DNA of 54,799 bases from Gammaproteobacteria bacterium (GTDB lineage: Bacteria > Pseudomonadota > Gammaproteobacteria > Steroidobacterales > Steroidobacteraceae). Where the stretch lies: contig JAQGOF010000028.1 in assembly GCA_028293745.1 (NCBI GenBank), positions 1 to 54,799 on the forward strand, in the 5' to 3' direction. The notes under the pieces are model-generated. The model saw only the letters and a program-made list of their open reading frames with translations. It ran no database searches and was not told the DNA's origin. Positions 1 through 7,938 of the stretch are shown piece after piece. Numbering within the stretch: position 1 is the first letter of the stretch; every line of letters starts with the position of its first letter. The translations under genes and the position numbers were made by a program.

Positions 1-1
1 C

Positions 2-70
2 CGCGCGCCCAAAGGGCGGAACGAGACGGGCCCCTGGTGGCGCCGCCACGACGAGTACGACAAGCGCTGA
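2..70 (+). CDS. C-terminal end of a DUF899 (thioredoxin-like) protein, cut by the window edge
   Basis: Only the last 22 codons are inside the window. The frame starting at base 2 reads RAPKGRNET, then GPWWRRHDEYDKR and a TGA stop. An APKGR stretch followed by a Trp/Arg/His-rich HDEY tail is how DUF899 family proteins usually end. DUF899 proteins are small soluble thioredoxin-fold proteins of unknown function. A DUF899 N-terminus begins 45 bases further on, which supports the assignment and suggests a tandem pair. The short length limits confidence. Confidence 0.55.
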   Translation, partial: RAPKGRNETGPWWRRHDEYDKR

Positions 71-114
71 GCCGTCCCTACGCGCCAACCATCTCAACCA
101 ACAGGGGGCTGACC

Positions 115-300
115 ATGAGCAACCAGATTGTTCCTTGCAGGGAATGGCCGACGGCGCCCCTTGAACTGCTCCCTGCCGAGAAGGAATTCACGCGTCAGCG
201 TGATGCGCCAACGCACCGTCGAATGGCGATGCCCTGGCAGCGCGTGGAAAAGCCCTACCAGTTTGAGGGGCCGAAGGGCGACTCCGAGCCCGCATCATGA
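115..300 (+). pseudogene. DUF899 N-terminal remnant, truncated
   Basis: This 61-codon frame starts at the ATG at 115. It reads like the start of DUF899 proteins: a short N-terminus with a REW motif, an LLPAEKEFTR-type helix, an RR-x3-PW motif and VEKPYQFEGPKG. In intact family members the protein continues for about another 150-200 residues into the thioredoxin-like core. Here the match stops after roughly 55 residues and the frame ends at a TGA at 298-300. No continuation is visible in the other two frames. The stop overlaps the ATG of the DUF2182 gene, so the remnant may still be translated and serve as a leader coupling translation. It is probably a decayed tandem copy of the gene ending at base 70. 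Confidence 0.6.
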
Positions 301-1145
301 CCGGCGCGACGTTCCCCGCCAACGACCCCGAGCGTGCCCCCTCGCGTACCATCGGCGCCGGCATGGTTTCCGAGCGAGCCTTCTTCGGCATCTCGGCGCT
401 GCTCTTCGCCGCCAGTGCGGCGGTGACGATCGTCTGGTGCTCGTCCATGTCGGCGATGGGTGAGATGCCGATGCCCGGCGGCTGGACGATGTCGATGGCG
501 TGGATGCGGACGTGCGGACAGACGTGGCCCGGCGCCGCGGCGTCGTTCCTCGGCATGTGGATCGTGATGATGGTGGCGATGATGCTGCCGTCCCTGGTGC
601 CGATGCTGTGGCGCTACCGCCAGACCGTCGGCAGGACAGGCGAGACGCGCCTGGCTTGGCTGACGGCTTTGGTGGGCGCGGGGTATTTCTTCGTGTGGAC
701 CGTGTTCGGAATGGCCGCCTTTCCGCTGGGCGTCGCGCTGGCGGCGGTCGAGATGCAGCTGCCGGCGCTGGCGCGTGCCGCTCCAATCGCGGTCGGTGTG
801 GTCGTCCTGATCGCAGGCGCGCTCCAGTTCACCGCCTGGAAGGCACATCACCTCGCCTGCTGCCGGGTGGCACCGGGGCGCGGCCGTACGCTGCCGGACC
901 CCGGCACGGCCTGGCGACACGGCCTGCGCCTCGGCCTCCACTGCAGCCACTGCTGTGCCAACCTGATGGCGATCCTCCTCGTCATCGGGGTCATGGACCT
1001 TCGCGCCATGGCTGTCGTGACGGCAGCCATCACCGTCGAACGTCTTGCACCGGCCGGGGCCGGCGAGCGCGTCGCACGAGCCATCGGGGCCGTCGCCGTC
1101 GGGGCAGGGTTGTTTCTGATCGCGCGAGCAGCCGGGCTCGTATGA
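297..1145 (+). CDS. DUF2182 predicted metal-binding integral membrane protein
   Basis: This 282-residue protein has about six or seven hydrophobic segments and the composition of DUF2182 proteins, which are predicted metal-binding inner-membrane proteins without an established function. A Met-rich stretch follows the first membrane segment at about residues 50-70 (MSAMGEMPMP and onward). Two His/Cys clusters lie further on: KAHHLACC near residue 185 and LHCSHCC near residue 222, followed by a NLMAILLVIGVMDLRAM segment typical of the family. The clusters would fit a metal site. The ATG at 297 overlaps the stop of the DUF899 remnant, which implies translational coupling. The gene converges with the ALDH gene and a 56-base gap separates them. 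The family call is good, the role unknown. Confidence 0.8.
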   Translation: MTGATFPANDPERAPSRTIGAGMVSERAFFGISALLFAASAAVTIVWCSSMSAMGEMPMPGGWTMSMAWMRTCGQTWPGAAASFLGMWIVMMVAMMLPSLVPMLWRYRQTVGRTGETRLAWLTALVGAGYFFVWTVFGMAAFPLGVALAAVEMQLPALARAAPIAVGVVVLIAGALQFTAWKAHHLACCRVAPGRGRTLPDPGTAWRHGLRLGLHCSHCCANLMAILLVIGVMDLRAMAVVTAAITVERLAPAGAGERVARAIGAVAVGAGLFLIARAAGLV

Positions 1146-1201
1146 CGCATCCGCATCGTAGAAACACGAACTGGCCGAGTGGCTCCGCCGTGAACCGGCG
1201 C

Positions 1202-3661
1202 TCACTCCCCGTAGGGCACCCAGATATTCTTCACCTGATGGGCGTGGTCCAAATACCAACGGCCCTCGCCGTAGCACTCGCTGAAGAAGTCGATCTGGAG
1301 GCCTTCGTTCGTCCACACCTGTTTGAGATTGCCGGCGGACAATCGCTTGGCCGTAGCGCACAGGCCCTCATCACCGTAACACCAGAGCGCATCCACATCA
1401 TCGTGCTCTGCCAATACTTTCATCAGCTCCAGGGGTCGCCCGGTGACCATGTTGATGACGCCGCCGGGTACATCACTCGTCTCGAAAACCTGGTACAGAT
1501 CGCCCGCGATCAGGGGGTATGCAGCCGAAGGCACGGCCACAACGCAGTTGCCTGCTGCCACCAAGGGCAGCACCATTGACAGGAACCCCAACAGCGGCGC
1601 CGATTCAGGGCAGACCACGCCTACGGTCCCGAGCGCTTCATTCATCGCCAGGGAGATGTTCCTGAACGGCGGCGAGTGAACCGTGCCCTCGTATTTATCG
1701 GCCCATGCGGCATACGAAAACAACCGCTCGACGCTGAGTTTCAATTCCCTGGACGCTTGCCTCCTGCCCACTGCCGCCGCCATGCGAGTGACGATCTCTT
1801 GCGCGCGCTGAGAGAGATTCTCGGCGAGGTAGTAGAGAACCTGCGCGCGATTGTGAGCCGTGGCGCTGCTCCACTGCTGCGCGCGGCCTGCCGCCTCAAC
1901 GGCGTTGCGAATATCTTTGCGATTACCCAGCGGCACCTCGCCGAGCAGCACGCCTTTGCTGCCGCGGCATTCGATGCTGTAGCCGGAGTCCGGCCGCACC
2001 TGTTTACCGCCTATGTAGAGCTTCACCGTGCGATCGATGGGGCGCCCGTCGAGGCTGCCGCCTTCCCGGCCCGCGGTGGCGTCCGCCAGTGGCCCCGCGG
2101 CCGCACCCGGCCCGGAGTCATGCGGCGCACTCCGCGCCAACAGCGGCGCCTTCCGAAACCAAACCGGCTCCAGATACTCCCGCAGCCCTTCACGGCCGCC
2201 CTCCCTCCCAAAACCACTCTCCCGATAGCCCCCGAAACCGCTTGCGGCATCAAACAGGTTGGTACTGTTGACCCACACCACGCCGGCCTTGATCCGTGAG
2301 GCAACCTGGAGCGCCACATTGACGCTCTCACTCCACACGCTGGCCGCCAACCCGTAGGCTGTGTTGTTGGCGAGCTCCACCGCCTCCGCCGGCGTCCTGA
2401 ACGTCATCGCCGCGAGCACCGGCCCAAAGATCTCCTGCTGCGCCACGACCGAGGTCGGATGAACATTGGTGAACAGCGTCGGTTTGTAGTAGAGGCCGCG
2501 CGACGGAAGCGGAATGTCCGGCTGCCAACACGACGCCCCCTCCGCTACGCCTTGCGCGACAAGACCCTCAATTCGTTCCAACTGAACGCGCGCCACGATG
2601 GCGCCGATGTCGGTTGTCTTGTCCAGTGGCGGGCCAACCCGCAACGCGCCCATCCGGGCTTGCAGCTTCCGGCTCAAGGGCGCCGCAATACTCTCCTGCA
2701 TCAACAGCCGCGAGCCGGCACAACAGACCTGGCCCTGGTTCAGCCAGATTCCGTCAACCAGACCTTCCACGGCACTGTCGAGATCCGCATCCTCGAACAC
2801 GACGAAGGGGGACTTCCCTCCCAGCTCCAGCGACAATTTCTTGTGCGAGTCTGCCGTTGCTCTGCGGATAGCGCGGCCCACCTCCGTCGAGCCTGTAAAT
2901 GCGATCTTGTCGACGTCGGGATGAACGACCAGGGCCTGACCTGTCGCCCCGTCTCCAGTGACGATATTCACGACGCCTGGCGGGAGACCGACCTCGAGGC
3001 ACAGTTCCGCGAACGCCAATGCCGTGAGCGGCGTGAACTCCGCCGGTTTCAACACAACGGTATTTCCCGCCGCAAGCGCTGGAGCGATCTTCCACGCAAG
3101 CATCAGCAACGGAAAATTCCAGGGAATGATCTGACCGACGACCCCACATGCCTGATAGCCAGGGAATTCCTGCCCCAGGAGCTGTGCCCAGCCGGCGTGA
3201 TAGTAGAAATGCCTCGCGACAAGCGGGATGTCGATATCGCGGCTCTCCCGGATCGGTTTGCCGTTGTCGATCGTCTCCAGAACGGAAAGCCGTCGCGAGT
3301 GCTTCTGCACCTGGCGTGCGAGCGCGTAGAGAAACCGAGCCCGGGCGTGCGGCGTCAGCGCCTGCCAACCCTGAAGCGCGGCGCGGGCTGCCTTGACGGC
3401 CGCATCTACGTCGGCCGCACTGCCCTGAGCGATGTCCGCAATCTTGTCGCCCGTCGATGGATCGGAAGTCTCGAAATACTGGCCTTGGGCGGGCGCCATC
3501 CATGCACCCCCAATGAAGTGCCCAAAGCGGCGCTTGAACTGATCCAGCCAGGCCAGTGACAGACTGGAGTCTTCGGGCGCTACGCCGTAGTCCATGGTCC
3601 GGAACTTTTCAGCCAGGCCGGTGTTCGCGGGGTTCGTGTCAGCCGGGTTCATATCAGCCAT
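1202..3661 (-). CDS. Two-domain aldehyde dehydrogenase (ALDH16-like)
   Basis: 819 residues, much longer than the ~490 of a normal ALDH. Residues ~40-500 form a complete ALDH: the PWNFPLLMLAWKIAPAL cofactor motif, GSTEVGR, the catalytic Glu in LELGGKSP and the catalytic Cys in GQVCCAGSR. Residues ~545-819 form a second, shorter ALDH-like domain with a recognisable N-terminal half but no catalytic Cys motif. This arrangement matches the ALDH16 class, whose C-terminal domain is structural. Beside deoC, the likely substrate is acetaldehyde released from deoxyribose 5-phosphate, giving acetate or possibly acetyl-CoA, with NAD(P) as acceptor. It is the last gene of the lacI-kinase-transporter-deoC operon, 43 bases after deoC. 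The ATG at 3661 is used; the exact start is not certain because no strong ribosome site is seen. Confidence 0.85.
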   Translation of the reverse strand: MADMNPADTNPANTGLAEKFRTMDYGVAPEDSSLSLAWLDQFKRRFGHFIGGAWMAPAQGQYFETSDPSTGDKIADIAQGSAADVDAAVKAARAALQGWQALTPHARARFLYALARQVQKHSRRLSVLETIDNGKPIRESRDIDIPLVARHFYYHAGWAQLLGQEFPGYQACGVVGQIIPWNFPLLMLAWKIAPALAAGNTVVLKPAEFTPLTALAFAELCLEVGLPPGVVNIVTGDGATGQALVVHPDVDKIAFTGSTEVGRAIRRATADSHKKLSLELGGKSPFVVFEDADLDSAVEGLVDGIWLNQGQVCCAGSRLLMQESIAAPLSRKLQARMGALRVGPPLDKTTDIGAIVARVQLERIEGLVAQGVAEGASCWQPDIPLPSRGLYYKPTLFTNVHPTSVVAQQEIFGPVLAAMTFRTPAEAVELANNTAYGLAASVWSESVNVALQVASRIKAGVVWVNSTNLFDAASGFGGYRESGFGREGGREGLREYLEPVWFRKAPLLARSAPHDSGPGAAAGPLADATAGREGGSLDGRPIDRTVKLYIGGKQVRPDSGYSIECRGSKGVLLGEVPLGNRKDIRNAVEAAGRAQQWSSATAHNRAQVLYYLAENLSQRAQEIVTRMAAAVGRRQASRELKLSVERLFSYAAWADKYEGTVHSPPFRNISLAMNEALGTVGVVCPESAPLLGFLSMVLPLVAAGNCVVAVPSAAYPLIAGDLYQVFETSDVPGGVINMVTGRPLELMKVLAEHDDVDALWCYGDEGLCATAKRLSAGNLKQVWTNEGLQIDFFSECYGEGRWYLDHAHQVKNIWVPYGE

Positions 3662-3704
3662 TTTGTGTCAGCCATGGCATTTCAGCCGCGCAGGGAACCA
3701 AAGA

Positions 3705-4646
3705 TCAGGCCAACGGGTGATGGTAGGAGGCGGAATAGCGCCCGCTGCCATGGAAGGCCAGTTGCCGCTCGATATCGCCCAACATGCTGCTCGCGCCGAA
3801 CCTGAACAGGTCCGGCTCCAGCCAACCCTGCCCCAACTCCTCCTTCATCAGCGTCAGCCACTCCAGGGACTGTTTGGCAGTGCGGATCCCACCCGCCGGC
3901 TTGAACCCAACCGCCATGCCGGTCCGCTCGGAATACTCACGGATTGCCCGCGCCATCACCAGCCCTACCGGCAGCGTGGCATTCACGCTTTCCTTGCCAG
4001 TGGAGGTCTTGATGAAATCGGCGCCCGCCATCATGGCCACCCAACTCGCACGCGCCACGTTGCGCAAGGTCGCGAGATCACCGGTCCCGAGGATGACTTT
4101 GCAGTGCGCAGCTCCGCACGCCTGCTTGAAAGCCGCGATCTCATCATACAAACGCTGCCAATGGCCTTCGAACACGTGCGAGCGCGTGATCACCACGTCG
4201 ATCTCGTGCGCGCCCGCATCGACTGACCGCCGGATTTCAGCGAGACGTTCCTCGAACGCATTCAGGCCCGTTGGAAAGCCCGTCGAGACGGCAGCAACGC
4301 GGATATTGGTTCCCTCCAACGCGCGCCGGGCGGTCTCCACGAACAGATGATAGACACACACGGCGGCCACCTGGACCGGAAAATCCTGAATGCGCAAGGA
4401 CTCTCTGACGTCATTAGACACTGGATGCCTCGCCTTCGCGCACAGCCGTCGCACGCGCTCCTCCGTATCGTCACCGGAGAGAGTCGTGAGGTCCATGCAC
4501 GTAATGGCCCTCAAGAGCCAAGCCACCTGCCAATCCTTCTTGACTGTTCGGCGGGCGGTGAGAGTCGTCGTACGACGCTCCACGGCGCTGGTGTTCACCC
4601 GAACACCGTCAATCCAATCCAGGTCGAGCGGCACCCCGGTGTTCAT
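3705..4646 (-). CDS. deoC: Deoxyribose-phosphate aldolase
   Basis: This 313-residue class I aldolase splits 2-deoxyribose 5-phosphate into glyceraldehyde 3-phosphate and acetaldehyde in the cytoplasm. All key residues are present: Asp150 in HEIDVV, the Schiff-base Lys213 in DFIKTSTGK and the second Lys249 in GFKPAGGIR (E. coli Asp102, Lys167, Lys201). The N-terminus is about 50 residues longer than in E. coli, as in the longer eukaryote-like DeoC group. The start codon overlaps the stop of the sugar transporter by four bases, so the two are translationally coupled. The ALDH downstream would remove the acetaldehyde. The position between a pentose transporter, a kinase and the ALDH makes deoxyribose or deoxynucleoside catabolism the natural reading. 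Confidence 0.93.
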   Translation of the reverse strand: MNTGVPLDLDWIDGVRVNTSAVERRTTTLTARRTVKKDWQVAWLLRAITCMDLTTLSGDDTEERVRRLCAKARHPVSNDVRESLRIQDFPVQVAAVCVYHLFVETARRALEGTNIRVAAVSTGFPTGLNAFEERLAEIRRSVDAGAHEIDVVITRSHVFEGHWQRLYDEIAAFKQACGAAHCKVILGTGDLATLRNVARASWVAMMAGADFIKTSTGKESVNATLPVGLVMARAIREYSERTGMAVGFKPAGGIRTAKQSLEWLTLMKEELGQGWLEPDLFRFGASSMLGDIERQLAFHGSGRYSASYHHPLA

Positions 4647-5641
4647 GTGCGCGCAAGGACTATCAGCGCCAGTCCGGTCAGAAAGCAGGCGAACATCGCC
4701 GCAAGCAGCTTCGATGTCCCGGAGGGTGCAGCACGGAACTCCTTCCAGATGAACACCCCCCAGAATGCGGCGACCATGGTGGCGCCCTGGCCCAATCCAT
4801 AGGAAATGGCGAATCCCGCGCGGCCCGATGCAAGCAGGTTGAAGGACATGCCGAGCCCCCAGATCACGCCACCCAGGATACCGGTCAGGTGAGTCTTGAA
4901 GTCTCCCTCAAAGTACTGTGCAAATCTCACGGGTGCGCCGACGAAGGGTTTCTTCATGACGAGGGTGTTCCACACGAAGTTGCTGAGGAATATTCCGACC
5001 GCGAACACGAAGACTGCCGCGTAAGGCCCCATCTTTCCGGAATCGGGGGTGGCCGGATCCGCGTACATCGCAGCGGCAACGAAACGGTAGAACACGCCCA
5101 TGAATATCCCGCAGGCCACTGACAGTACCAATCCCTTGGTACTCACACCCGTCGTCCCGCCTGGCAGCCGACGGTAGGCGACCGCATCCAGGATGATTGC
5201 CAAGATGACCAGAGCGACACCCGCCGAGAGCAAACCGACGTCCCCTACCGGAGCCGCCAGATAGTTCTGAATCACTCCGATAATGAGCGCAAGGCCGATA
5301 CCCACCGGAAAAGCGACGGCCATCCCCGCAATATCGATGGCCGCGACCAGCAGGATGTTGGCGAGATTGAAGATCGCTCCGCCCAGCAACGCGGAGCCGA
5401 TGCTGGCACCGGAGGCTTGTGACAGGTCGGCTATGAAGGAGCGCCCCTCGCTACCAGCGCTCCCCAGCGTCAGGCCCAGGACGAGCGTCAGTATTAAAAC
5501 GCCGACCGCGTAATCCCAATAGAACAGCTCGAAGCGCCAATCCTTGCGAGCGAGCTTGCGGGTGTTCGCCCACGAGCCCCAGCAAAGCATGGTGAGCACA
5601 CAGAACAGGACCGCCAGCGGATAGCTTTGCACCACGAACAT
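4643..5641 (-). CDS. GRP/RhaT-like sugar transporter, candidate deoxyribose permease
   Basis: This 332-residue, about ten-helix inner-membrane protein resembles the glucose/ribose porter (GRP) branch of the drug/metabolite transporter superfamily, related to RhaT and GlcU. The N-terminal helix holds LCWGSWANTRKL, a typical family motif. A pair of related five-helix halves is visible, with AFPVGIGLALIIG in the first and SYGLGQGATMVAAFWGVFIWKEF near the C-terminus. Proton-coupled sugar uptake is known for the family; substrate is inferred from context. Its stop overlaps the deoC start and the kinase gene lies 52 bases upstream, so free deoxyribose (or ribose) is the most economical substrate. 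The length is normal for the family. Confidence 0.75.
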   Translation of the reverse strand: MFVVQSYPLAVLFCVLTMLCWGSWANTRKLARKDWRFELFYWDYAVGVLILTLVLGLTLGSAGSEGRSFIADLSQASGASIGSALLGGAIFNLANILLVAAIDIAGMAVAFPVGIGLALIIGVIQNYLAAPVGDVGLLSAGVALVILAIILDAVAYRRLPGGTTGVSTKGLVLSVACGIFMGVFYRFVAAAMYADPATPDSGKMGPYAAVFVFAVGIFLSNFVWNTLVMKKPFVGAPVRFAQYFEGDFKTHLTGILGGVIWGLGMSFNLLASGRAGFAISYGLGQGATMVAAFWGVFIWKEFRAAPSGTSKLLAAMFACFLTGLALIVLART

Positions 5642-5693
5642 CGGATCACCCCCTGCTGTTGCCGCGACATGGAATTCGTTCTTCTGCGGATTG

Positions 5694-6635
5694 TTATCCG
5701 GGACCCCTGCCGCGCCGCGTCCATTCCGCTTCGAAATCGGCGCGCGTCGCGAATGACTTCTGCGTCCCTACGCGGGTTGTGGACAGCGCCGCGTACAAAT
5801 TCGCGCGCTCCAGCGCACCCTTCTCCGGCATGCCTTCCGCGAGGAACACTGCAAGGCTTCCTATAAACGCGTCGCCTGCACCCGTGGTGTCCACAGATGT
5901 GACCGGGAAAGGCGGTACATGGACGTGGCCTGACGGGCCGGCAATCAACGAGCCGCGCTCTCCCAACGTGATCACCACACGTTGGAATCCCCTTTTCAGC
6001 AGATCCGTCGCGCAGGCCGCCGCCTGCTCCAGCGTGCTGACCGGCCGCCCTGTGATGAGCTCGGCCTCAGTCTCGTTCGGGATGAAGTAATCCGCCCCCG
6101 CGAGATCAGCCAGGCTAGCCGGGACTGCCGGTGCCGGGTTGACGATGCATCGGATCTTGTTAGCCCGCGCGAAGCGCACGGTGTGATACACGGTCTCGAG
6201 CGGAATCTCAAACTGCAGGATGATCGTATCGACCTGGCGCAGATCCGCTGCGGCCGCGTCAACATCGGCGGGCGTGAGCTGGTCATTGGCGCCCTTGACG
6301 ACGATGATCCGATTCTGGCCGCCGGGCTCGACGAAGATCGGCGCGACCCCGGTGGGAACCCCCTCGATGATCCGCACGTGTGTGCTATCGATTCCAAACG
6401 AAGCGAAGTTCCTGACCGTTGCCTCGCCGAACAGGTCGTTGCCGACCTTCGCGACCATCAGCACTTCGCCGCCGCAAAGCCTGGCGGCAACCGCCTGATT
6501 GGCGCCTTTGCCGCCGAAGCCGAGATCGAAACCCGTGCCGAAGATGGTTTCGCCGGGCCGCGGGAACGCGCTGGCGAACGTGATGAGGTCAGTGTTGGCG
6601 CTGCCTACGACCGCAATACGGGGTGTTTTCGCCAT
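5694..6635 (-). CDS. rbsK: Ribokinase-family (PfkB) sugar kinase, probable ribokinase or deoxyribokinase
   Basis: This 313-residue PfkB kinase carries both family signatures: the N-terminal GGKGANQAVAAARL-like motif at about residues 40-50 and the C-terminal DTTGAGDAFIG motif with the catalytic Asp near residue 250. The N-terminus (VVGSANTDL) and overall length match ribokinase. It would phosphorylate a pentose at O5 with ATP. With deoC and a sugar transporter in the same operon, 2-deoxyribose is a likely substrate, making it functionally a DeoK. Sequence alone does not separate ribokinase from deoxyribokinase. A strong ribosome site (GGAGGAG) lies just before the ATG at 6635, and the gene begins 21 bases after the lacI-family gene. 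Confidence 0.85.
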   Translation of the reverse strand: MAKTPRIAVVGSANTDLITFASAFPRPGETIFGTGFDLGFGGKGANQAVAARLCGGEVLMVAKVGNDLFGEATVRNFASFGIDSTHVRIIEGVPTGVAPIFVEPGGQNRIIVVKGANDQLTPADVDAAAADLRQVDTIILQFEIPLETVYHTVRFARANKIRCIVNPAPAVPASLADLAGADYFIPNETEAELITGRPVSTLEQAAACATDLLKRGFQRVVITLGERGSLIAGPSGHVHVPPFPVTSVDTTGAGDAFIGSLAVFLAEGMPEKGALERANLYAALSTTRVGTQKSFATRADFEAEWTRRGRGPG

Positions 6636-6656
6636 GCTAACTCCTCCAGATGGTGA

Positions 6657-7640
6657 TCACCGACGACCGATACGCCTCACTGAATCACGCTCGATGAGCG
6701 TTACATCAAAGATGGTCCGCCGCGCGGATATCTTCTCACCCGACATGCTTCCGTGCATCAATTCGACCGCTTTCTTACCGATGGCGCCGAGCGGCTGCGC
6801 GATTGTCGTCAGCCGTGGCGTCACGACGTCCGTCCAACGGATGTTGTCGAAGCCGGTGATGGACACATCTTCGGGTACATTGATACCGTGCTCAGACAAG
6901 AAACGAATGGCACTGATCGCGATCACGTCATTGCCCGCTACGATCAAAGTTACATTCCTGCGCCGCTTGAGCGCGTCCACGGCTTGCGGCGTCAAGACGC
7001 CGTCGAATCCAACATTGACCTCCCAGGCGATCTCGATTTCGTCCGGCGCGGCATTGACGAAGCCGTCACGCCGTTGCCGCGCGCTCTCGAGATCCTGCGG
7101 TCCGCACAGCAGGCCAACCCGGGTATGCCCCATGCGTAAGGCGTGTTGCGCCAGCAGTTCCCCGCCCATCACGTAGTTCGAGTGGACGACGGCGTATCCC
7201 GGTCCTGGGCGATCGATCAACACCACTGGCCGGTCGAGCTTTTTGAGGGCGGCAGGTGGACGTGGTCCAAGGGGACACCAGATAACCCCGTCCACGGCAT
7301 GCTGCATCAGCAGCGCGAAACCGTCCGATTCGCCGTCCACCCTCCCCTGACTGTCGATCAGGCACACCAGCAGGCCAAAGCTGCGGGCCGTGTTCTCAAC
7401 CGCCTGAGCCAGCTCAGGAAAGAAAGGGTTGGTGAGATCCGGTAACACGAGTCCGATGGCGCGCGTGCGTCCCGTACGCATGGCCTGCGCGGCCCGATTC
7501 GGCCGATATCCCAACTGTTTCGCCGCGTGCAGCACCTTCTTGCGGATGACGTGCCCGACGTTGGGCCTGCCATTGAGGACGTTCGAGACTGTTGCGACCG
7601 AGACACCAACGGCGGTAGCGATGTCCTTTACTGTCGCCAT
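6657..7640 (-). CDS. LacI-family transcriptional regulator of the nucleoside/deoxyribose locus
   Basis: 327 residues. The N-terminus is a LacI helix-turn-helix (VKDIATAVGVSVATVSNVLNG) followed by the hinge helix region with RPNRAAQAMRTGRTRAIGLV. The rest is a periplasmic-binding-protein-like effector domain, including NDVIAISAIRFL and the VPEDVSITGFDN motif. It is the first gene of the minus-strand operon and faces the TonB receptor operon, with a LacI-type operator (7812-7829) in between, so it probably represses both directions and its own synthesis. The inducer is likely a pentose, pentose phosphate or nucleoside; this is inferred from the neighbours. Length and domain layout are normal. 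Confidence 0.88.
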   Translation of the reverse strand: MATVKDIATAVGVSVATVSNVLNGRPNVGHVIRKKVLHAAKQLGYRPNRAAQAMRTGRTRAIGLVLPDLTNPFFPELAQAVENTARSFGLLVCLIDSQGRVDGESDGFALLMQHAVDGVIWCPLGPRPPAALKKLDRPVVLIDRPGPGYAVVHSNYVMGGELLAQHALRMGHTRVGLLCGPQDLESARQRRDGFVNAAPDEIEIAWEVNVGFDGVLTPQAVDALKRRRNVTLIVAGNDVIAISAIRFLSEHGINVPEDVSITGFDNIRWTDVVTPRLTTIAQPLGAIGKKAVELMHGSMSGEKISARRTIFDVTLIERDSVRRIGRR

Positions 7641-7811
7641 GCGTCACGCGGCCGGTCTGATCGCTGCCCGGCTCCATGGCCGGCGGCCTCGCAACCGGTG
7701 ACCGGCAGCAACGCAGCCGGCCCCGGCGGTACGGGCGGCGCGCTGCGGCGTCCACGCAACAGCCGACACCTTTACAGCGAGCCAGTGCATGGTGTAACTT
7801 TTCACGAAATC

Positions 7812-7829
7812 TAGTGTAACGTTTTACTA
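7812..7829. promoter_or_regulatory. Candidate LacI-family operator between divergent operons
   Basis: The 18-base sequence TAGTGTAACGTTTTACTA is a near-perfect palindrome centred on AACGTT, the central CG step expected for LacI-family operators. The two half-sites TAGTGTAAC and TAGTAAAAC differ at two positions. A related sequence, GTGTAACTTTTCAC, lies just upstream at about 7792-7806 and could be a weaker second site. The region 7641-7938 has no gene and separates the lacI-family gene from the TonB receptor operon, so binding here could control both sides. Assignment to the adjacent regulator is inference. Confidence 0.6.
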
Positions 7830-7938
7830 ACTGGATGCAATTGAATCGGTGCGGCCGCCGGCGCGGCCCGGACTGACGAACAAACAATTAGCACGCGCGT
7901 GAGGGGTGTCTCGCGCAGGCAACCGCGGGGAGATCGCG

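Noticed and set aside
255..1579. Long open frames overlapping the DUF2182 gene and ALDH end (for example 255-1361 minus, 500-1579 plus)
   Set aside because: Composition is Arg/Pro/His-rich as expected for shadow frames in GC-rich DNA, with no family motif; the overlapping frames are clear genes.
2459..3559. 366-codon plus-strand frame inside the ALDH gene
   Set aside because: Antisense to well-conserved ALDH catalytic sequence, with no domain signal of its own.
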